A stretch of DNA of 31,733 nt, from positions 1-31,733 of the forward strand of contig JAKURJ010000003.1 in the NCBI GenBank assembly GCA_022452125.1, written 5' to 3'. This document shows, in pieces, positions 27,412 through 31,733 of the stretch (position 1 is its first letter; each line of letters opens with the position of its first letter). The position numbers and the translations under genes were made by a program. The DNA is from Candidatus Poseidoniaceae archaeon. GTDB lineage: Archaea > Thermoplasmatota > Poseidoniia > Poseidoniales > Poseidoniaceae. A model generated the notes under the pieces. The model was not told the DNA's origin. It worked only from the letters and a program-made list of their open reading frames with translations, and made no database searches.

Positions 27412-28662
27412 TCATAGTGCCCTGTGGCCTATATCTCGCCTGTAATGGGAGCCGGACAAATCAATCTGTTCAATCAAGGCGTAAGCCTTGTCGGCTGCAT
27501 CTTGGAGACTATCTCCCAGACCTGTGCAAGAAAGTACTCTTCCACCATTGGACAAAAGTTGACCATTTTCGACTTTAGTTCCAGCATGATTGACCCATGA
27601 ATCTGGGGATGAATCAGGTACATTGGAAATTGACCTACCCTTCTCGACTGAGCCCGGATAATTCTCTGCTGCAAGAACAACTGTCATGGCATGCTTTTCG
27701 TGGAACTGAACTTCACATGACGCCAGTTTATCTCTAGAAGATGCGCTCAACATTTCTCCCAAATCTGATGCGATTAGAGGGATTGTGATTTGACACTCAG
27801 GGTCGCCAAATCTTACATTGAATTCTACAACGTATGGATCGCCATGCTCATCAATCATCAATCCAACATAAAGGACACCTCTGTAGGGCACTCTGCGACT
27901 TGATAGGTCCTTGTGCATAGGCTCAACGATTCTCTCAATCGTCTTTGCTTTGACTTCATCAGTGTAGCCTGGAGCTGGAGCATAAGCGCCCATTCCTCCG
28001 GTGTTTCTACCCTTGTCACCTTCGAATTCTCTCTTGTGGTCTTGACTAGCTGGAAGGCAGACATAGCCGCTTCCATCCATGACAACTAGCATACTTGCTT
28101 CCTCTCCGGGGAGGAATGCTTCGAGTAAAACTTGACCGTCGCTTTTGATTGATTCTTCAATGAATTGCTTAGCCTCTGTACGGTCTTCAGTGACTACAAC
28201 ACCTTTTCCTCCGGCCAAAACATCTCTCTTTACGACCCAAGGATTTCCTGAAAAATCATCTAGTGCGGCATCGATATCGCTGTCTTTCTCTAATACATGG
28301 AAATCCGCAGTTGGAACTCCATTCTGTTTCATGACCTGCTTTGCGTGTAATTTGCTACCTTCTAATCTAGCCAGAGCAGCAACTGGGCCAAAGCATGGGA
28401 TATCCATCTTTGCAAGTTGGTCTGCTAGTCCCTCACACAATGGAGCTTCAGGCCCAGCCACGACAAAATCAACTTGCAATTGGAAGGCTAGATGAATCAA
28501 GTCAGAAACATCACTGAAAGTATGATTGGTTGCTATTTCAGCAGTACCTGCATTCCCCGGAGCGCAGTGGATTTCATCAACAGAAGGGCTTCTTGCTAGG
28601 CCCAAACACAGTGCATGTTCACGGCCACCGCCACCTACAACCAAAACCGACATTCCTGCCAT
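27412..28662 (-). CDS. purD: Phosphoribosylamine-glycine ligase (GAR synthetase)
   Basis: A 416-residue ATP-grasp enzyme of de novo purine synthesis that joins 5-phosphoribosylamine and glycine with ATP to give glycinamide ribonucleotide. The length is normal for PurD. Family signatures are clear: VLVVGGGGREHAL and CAPGNAGTAE at the N terminus, VVKRDVLAGGKGVVV in the ATP-binding region, FLPGEEASMLVVMDG, QDHKREFEGDKGRNTGGMGA, and VVEFNVRFGDPE with the metal-binding Glu and Asn. The first ATG (28662) has a GGAG ribosome site six bases upstream. An ATG three codons downstream is an alternative. The gene diverges from carS across 89 bases and is a housekeeping gene beside the surface-protein cluster. 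Confidence 0.97.
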   Translation of the reverse strand: MAGMSVLVVGGGGREHALCLGLARSPSVDEIHCAPGNAGTAEIATNHTFSDVSDLIHLAFQLQVDFVVAGPEAPLCEGLADQLAKMDIPCFGPVAALARLEGSKLHAKQVMKQNGVPTADFHVLEKDSDIDAALDDFSGNPWVVKRDVLAGGKGVVVTEDRTEAKQFIEESIKSDGQVLLEAFLPGEEASMLVVMDGSGYVCLPASQDHKREFEGDKGRNTGGMGAYAPAPGYTDEVKAKTIERIVEPMHKDLSSRRVPYRGVLYVGLMIDEHGDPYVVEFNVRFGDPECQITIPLIASDLGEMLSASSRDKLASCEVQFHEKHAMTVVLAAENYPGSVEKGRSISNVPDSSPDSWVNHAGTKVENGQLLSNGGRVLSCTGLGDSLQDAADKAYALIEQIDLSGSHYRRDIGHRAL

Positions 28663-28751
28663 GTTCGCTCCATCGATGATAGGCTCATAAGCCCATCGTG
28701 AAGTGAAAAAACGCCATTGACTTCAAAGGCCTAATGTTACACCACTAATTT
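28663..28751. promoter_or_regulatory. Divergent promoter region between purD and carS
   Basis: These 89 bases separate two divergent housekeeping genes and must contain both promoters. No strong TATA box was recognised on either strand; short A-rich stretches near 28707-28713 are possible elements. Confidence 0.3.
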
Positions 28752-29360
28752 ATGGAAGACTTCAATGTCTTTGAAATGATGTTGTTCACACTTTGGATTT
28801 ATCTCCCGGGATTTTTAGTCAATACCTTCGCAATGATGTGGGGCAAGTGGCTACCAAAGACTGGCTATGGACCTTGGCCAATCGACGGGGGAAGGATTCA
28901 CAAAGATGGAAACAGGCTACTCGGTGATGGAAAGACATGGAATGGTTTGATCGGCGGTTCACTAACTAGCGGATTACTGTGCTACCTGATGACAATGGTT
29001 CCGGAAAATTGGGTGTTCATCTCTCCAACTGAAGCAGCCACTGGATGGGCTGCAAGCGCATTTGTACTCGGTACTTTCTTGGGATTCACAAGTTTAGTTG
29101 GCGATTCTACCGGGTCTTATTTCAAGCGACGTAAAGGCATGAAGAGAGAAGGAGATGTTTCCAGCAAAGCACCTCTTCTCGATACTCTTCCATTTGCGAT
29201 ATCTGTATTCGTATTCGGACAATTATTCCTAACAGGTTCTAATCATGGAGATAGAGATTTGATTGTGCCAATGTTGTTACTGGTAGTAATCACGCCAATT
29301 CTACACCGCTCTTTCAACCTCATCGGTTACAAGATTGGATGGAAAGATGTCCCGTATTGA
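28752..29360 (+). CDS. carS: CDP-archaeol synthase
   Basis: A 202-residue integral membrane enzyme that activates unsaturated archaetidic acid with CTP to CDP-archaeol, the common precursor of archaeal polar lipids. The CarS (DUF46) signature is present in order: PGFLVNTFAMMWGKW, PWPIDGGRIHKDGNRLLGDG, KTWNGLIGGS, and the CDP-binding end region GDSTGSYFKRRKGMKREG followed by APLLDTLPF. Four to five hydrophobic helices are visible. The family is usually about 170-180 residues, so this copy is slightly longer. The ATG at 28752 directly precedes the hydrophobic first helix. It confirms an archaeal host. The gene is followed 49 bases later by a surface-protein gene on the same strand, which may be cotranscribed. 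Confidence 0.93.
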   Translation: MEDFNVFEMMLFTLWIYLPGFLVNTFAMMWGKWLPKTGYGPWPIDGGRIHKDGNRLLGDGKTWNGLIGGSLTSGLLCYLMTMVPENWVFISPTEAATGWAASAFVLGTFLGFTSLVGDSTGSYFKRRKGMKREGDVSSKAPLLDTLPFAISVFVFGQLFLTGSNHGDRDLIVPMLLLVVITPILHRSFNLIGYKIGWKDVPY

Positions 29361-29409
29361 TGATAATGTCGGGGCATGATTCATTTGCTTGTTCAGTAGA
29401 GCATGTAAC

Positions 29410-31062
29410 ATGCGAAGAGCACTTCTACTGTCTCTAATCATCTTACTAAGCCAGCCATTCGTCTCTGCAACTGATATTACTGCAGATTCTGAAGAAGATT
29501 CGAGCGGAACTCTTTCCGGAACTTACACCGTTTCAAATGGGGCAACATGGACTGTTTCGGGAGATTATGAAATCGCAGAAAATACTGCTGTAATTATCGA
29601 AGAAGGAGCAACCATGGTAGTATCTGGATCTATGAATGCGGTAGCACCTCCGAAACTCAATTTAGCGGGCACTGCTAATGTTCATGTTCCGGTTGGATTC
29701 TTAGGAGAGACGGGTGTTCTGCGAATTGATTTCGCAGATGAAGTACTCTACGGCATTGATATCGAGATTAACAATGAATCGACTACAAATTGGACGGGAA
29801 CTCAATTCGATTGGAATGGCGATTTAGATGTTGAAAATCTCACTGTTAACATAACCACACATCCGTTCCAAATTTCTTCAATCAGCACAATTACACTATC
29901 TGCGCAGGGTGCTACCCCTGTAATGTTGGAAGCTGATGAGTTGTCAGGAGATGGTACGTCTCTAGTGATTCCTGACAGAAACAATGCATGGAGTATAGAT
30001 GTGCAGGGAACATTAATTGTTACTGGCTCAATATTCGGCGCTGGAATTTCTTGCCATGGTACATGTACGCTAAATGGTGCACAAATGACTAGCACAGGCC
30101 CGATTGAAGTCATGGGCTCAATCAGTGTCACGGATTCTTCATTATCTGGAGGAATCAGTGATGAAGACATCATTATCTGGGACGATGCAAGCATAACTTG
30201 GACCAATTCTACTGGTACAGGAGGGGTTACCGACAACTGGGTTAACATCCTTACCACTCGCACTGTAGGCGTCCAAAACGGATATGTTGTGTTCTATGGA
30301 TACAACATGGGATATGATTCGATTAGCACATCTCCATTAGGTGACAACAACACATTCGATTCCGAAAATTTGGGAGATAATGTGATAGAAATCGCTCTTG
30401 ATGAAAGGGACAGAATGGTTCGATGGCAAGATGGTAATGGAGTCATGCACGAAGAAAGTGCTAGCGGTTTAGTTGTCCTTTCAACTCCGTGGGGAGATTA
30501 TGAGCACCAAATCGCAGAGTTACCTAAGGTCAATCACTTTGATGTAACACTCGATTTGCCATCTCTATCATTTGATTCACTCGTAGAGAGTGATGACGAA
30601 AATAATGTCAACTCAAGACTAGGTGTTATGGCGACGGTAACCAATAACGGAGATGCTGCAGCAAATTTCCTCATCGATTGTATTTCTAACGGGGCTGATG
30701 CAAATGTAGGAGTCAATGTTCCTTATTCTGCAGAACCTGGTGAAACAATCGAGATTCCAATGAACTGGGATTCAGCTGTTGAAGGGGAACTAGTTCTTGA
30801 GTGTGAGATTTTCGTACCATACCACTTCAATGGATTCGAGGTAGTTTCTACTGGTAGCGCATCAACAAATCCTGTTACATGGTCAATTGAGGATGATGAG
30901 TCTACGAACTTAGTACTACCAATTGCTATTGGTTTGGTAGCTGCGGTGGTAATCTTCGTCTTAGTATTCAGGAGACAAATGGGTATTGAAGCAGCGAAAG
31001 AATACTCCCACATTACCGAAGAGTCTGACGAGGAAGACGAAGATTCCGGAGTTATTGAGTGA
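29410..31062 (+). CDS. Secreted, C-terminally anchored beta-rich surface protein
   Basis: A 550-residue surface protein. The ATG at 29410 is preferred over an in-frame TTG at 29389 because it puts MRRALLLSLIILL directly at the N terminus as a signal peptide (cleavage near residue 20, VSA). The N-terminal domain is rich in Ser, Thr and Gly with short repeating strands (TYTVSNGATWTVSGDYEI, GATMVVSGSM), suggesting a beta-solenoid. A CARDB-like domain with TNNGDAAANFLIDC lies near residues 400-480. A membrane helix at about 500-522 (PIAIGLVAAVVIFVLVF) is followed by an acidic cytoplasmic tail. No enzyme motif is seen. The N-terminal organisation resembles that of the beta-helix protein at 11933-16219. 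The stop directly abuts the stop of the convergent small gene. Confidence 0.85.
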   Translation: MRRALLLSLIILLSQPFVSATDITADSEEDSSGTLSGTYTVSNGATWTVSGDYEIAENTAVIIEEGATMVVSGSMNAVAPPKLNLAGTANVHVPVGFLGETGVLRIDFADEVLYGIDIEINNESTTNWTGTQFDWNGDLDVENLTVNITTHPFQISSISTITLSAQGATPVMLEADELSGDGTSLVIPDRNNAWSIDVQGTLIVTGSIFGAGISCHGTCTLNGAQMTSTGPIEVMGSISVTDSSLSGGISDEDIIIWDDASITWTNSTGTGGVTDNWVNILTTRTVGVQNGYVVFYGYNMGYDSISTSPLGDNNTFDSENLGDNVIEIALDERDRMVRWQDGNGVMHEESASGLVVLSTPWGDYEHQIAELPKVNHFDVTLDLPSLSFDSLVESDDENNVNSRLGVMATVTNNGDAAANFLIDCISNGADANVGVNVPYSAEPGETIEIPMNWDSAVEGELVLECEIFVPYHFNGFEVVSTGSASTNPVTWSIEDDESTNLVLPIAIGLVAAVVIFVLVFRRQMGIEAAKEYSHITEESDEEDEDSGVIE

Positions 31063-31251
31063 TTACGCCTTCACTTTACGGACGCGCACATACACAACTT
31101 CACCGTTGATTACTTTACGAACACGGCCATCTGCTGTCCTGTTTGATGACAATGTGTTAGCACGACTTCGCTTTGGTTTTAGCGAAGACCTTCGCCTGGG
31201 TGGCGGAGGAATATTGGCGGCTTGTGTATCATCTAATGACCAATTGACCAT
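31063..31251 (-). CDS. Small basic protein, unknown function
   Basis: A 62-residue open frame. The middle is strongly basic (PPPPRRRSSLKPKRSRANTLSS) and the C terminus reads GRVRKVINGEVVYVRVRKVKA, suggesting a short nucleic-acid-binding beta-hairpin. A good TATA box, TTTATACC on the minus strand (31273-31280), is centred about 26 bases before the ATG, the exact spacing of a leaderless archaeal transcript. This is the main reason to call it a gene. Its stop immediately follows the stop of the convergent surface-protein gene. It could be a ribosome- or DNA-associated protein; the family was not recognised. Confidence 0.6.
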   Translation of the reverse strand: MVNWSLDDTQAANIPPPPRRRSSLKPKRSRANTLSSNRTADGRVRKVINGEVVYVRVRKVKA

Positions 31252-31272
31252 GCGATTTTGTCCGTTGGTCTA

Positions 31273-31280
31273 GGTATAAA
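31273..31280 (-). promoter_or_regulatory. TATA box of the small basic protein gene
   Basis: TTTATACC on the minus strand is centred about 26 bases upstream of the ATG at 31251, consistent with transcription starting at or next to the start codon (leaderless mRNA). Confidence 0.5.
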
Positions 31281-31309
31281 CCGTTGTTTCATTCAAAGTG
31301 ATGCAATAA

Positions 31310-31733
31310 TCAGCAGTTTGCAGAAGAAGCTGGGTCGTCTCCACCTGCTTCATTCGAATCCCAGAAGAATTCAATCTTTGAACTAGAATCAGTGTAAGTT
31401 TCACCATGCTCATTTACAATTTCTACTTCAAAGGTATAACATCCATCATCTACGTAAAATGAGTCGCGAGCTAAGTTTCCGGATTCAGTTCCGGGAAGCA
31501 TTACCCAATCGAATCTAAATTCTCCAACTCCGTTGGCAATCCCTTCATCAGCAGTGACTGCATTGTAGGTATACTGTGTGTTAGAACCGAATTTGACTGA
31601 CAAAGTTGCGGTCCAATCAGATGCAATTGGCTTTGGAGTTGTGCCGGTGAAGTAGTCGTTTGCGAAGTTGTAATTTGCACTCGGACTCGCCATTCCGACG
31701 ATCATTTCCTCTGTGATTACAGTGTAGGTCTTT
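31310..31733 (-). CDS. C-terminal part of an extracytoplasmic protein, cut by the window edge
   Basis: The frame is open from the window edge (31732) to a TGA at 31310-31312, giving 140 residues. An internal ATG at 31705 is unlikely to be the true start because coding sequence continues upstream of it (KTYTVITEE). The sequence is beta-rich and Asn/Thr-rich, with phrases such as ATLSVKFGSNTQYTYNAV and CYTFEVEIVNEHGETYTDSS. This is the style of an Ig- or PKD-like extracytoplasmic domain. The end (DDPASSANC) is short and polar with no membrane anchor, and the frame closes again seven codons after the stop. The single downstream TATA element belongs to the small gene that follows. Most of this gene is outside the window. 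Confidence 0.7.
   Translation of the reverse strand, partial: KTYTVITEEMIVGMASPSANYNFANDYFTGTTPKPIASDWTATLSVKFGSNTQYTYNAVTADEGIANGVGEFRFDWVMLPGTESGNLARDSFYVDDGCYTFEVEIVNEHGETYTDSSSKIEFFWDSNEAGGDDPASSANC

Noticed and set aside
30986..31273. Plus-strand open frame across the end of the surface gene and the small basic gene
   Set aside because: Overlaps a confident gene in another frame, has biased low-complexity composition, and lacks a promoter or ribosome site.

Overview
The window looks like a piece of a marine euryarchaeal genome, most probably Candidatus Poseidoniales (Marine Group II). This is inferred from an archaeal AglB/STT3-type oligosaccharyltransferase, archaeal class III (type IV pilin-like) signal peptides, a CarS-type CDP-archaeol synthase, TATA-like boxes near -26, and very large secreted proteins with calcium-binding DxDGDG repeats. 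No rRNA, tRNA, CRISPR array or insertion sequence was seen. Gene density is high and no gene-free stretch exceeds 200 bases.

Layout. Positions 139-4734 (-) encode a 1531-residue secreted TSP3-repeat protein with a beta-propeller-like middle; its reading frame continues past three stop codons to the window edge. A 190-bp intergenic region with a perfect 19-bp palindrome separates it from a YycJ/WalJ-like metallo-beta-lactamase-fold hydrolase (4925-5743, +). An ATGA-coupled operon of three pilin-like proteins follows (5804-9353, +). It meets tail to tail a STAND ATPase with a winged-helix N terminus and TPR C terminus (9354-11879, -). Then come three further minus-strand genes: a beta-helix surface protein with a C-terminal membrane anchor (11933-16219), a membrane-tethered subtilisin-like protease (16413-17630) and a 3143-residue oligosaccharyltransferase fused to a huge extracytoplasmic beta-sandwich array (17826-27257). 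Housekeeping genes purD (-) and carS (+) follow, diverging from one another. Last are a second, smaller beta-helix-type surface protein (29410-31062, +), a small basic protein (31063-31251, -) and the C-terminal end of another extracytoplasmic protein (31310-31733, -).

Taken together this is a cell-surface locus: an N-glycosylation enzyme, sequon-rich secreted or anchored proteins that could be its substrates, a surface protease, and pilin-like envelope proteins next to a large signal-transduction ATPase. The most unusual observations are (i) the oligosaccharyltransferase fusion, with about 350 extra N-terminal membrane residues and about 1600-1700 extra C-terminal residues; (ii) an in-frame membrane-anchor segment hidden immediately behind its amber stop; and (iii) three in-frame stops, each one transition away from a Trp codon, interrupting the C-terminal continuation of the TSP3 protein. 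Points (ii) and (iii) could be recoding, readthrough, strain-level truncation or assembly error, and can be tested by comparison with related genomes.
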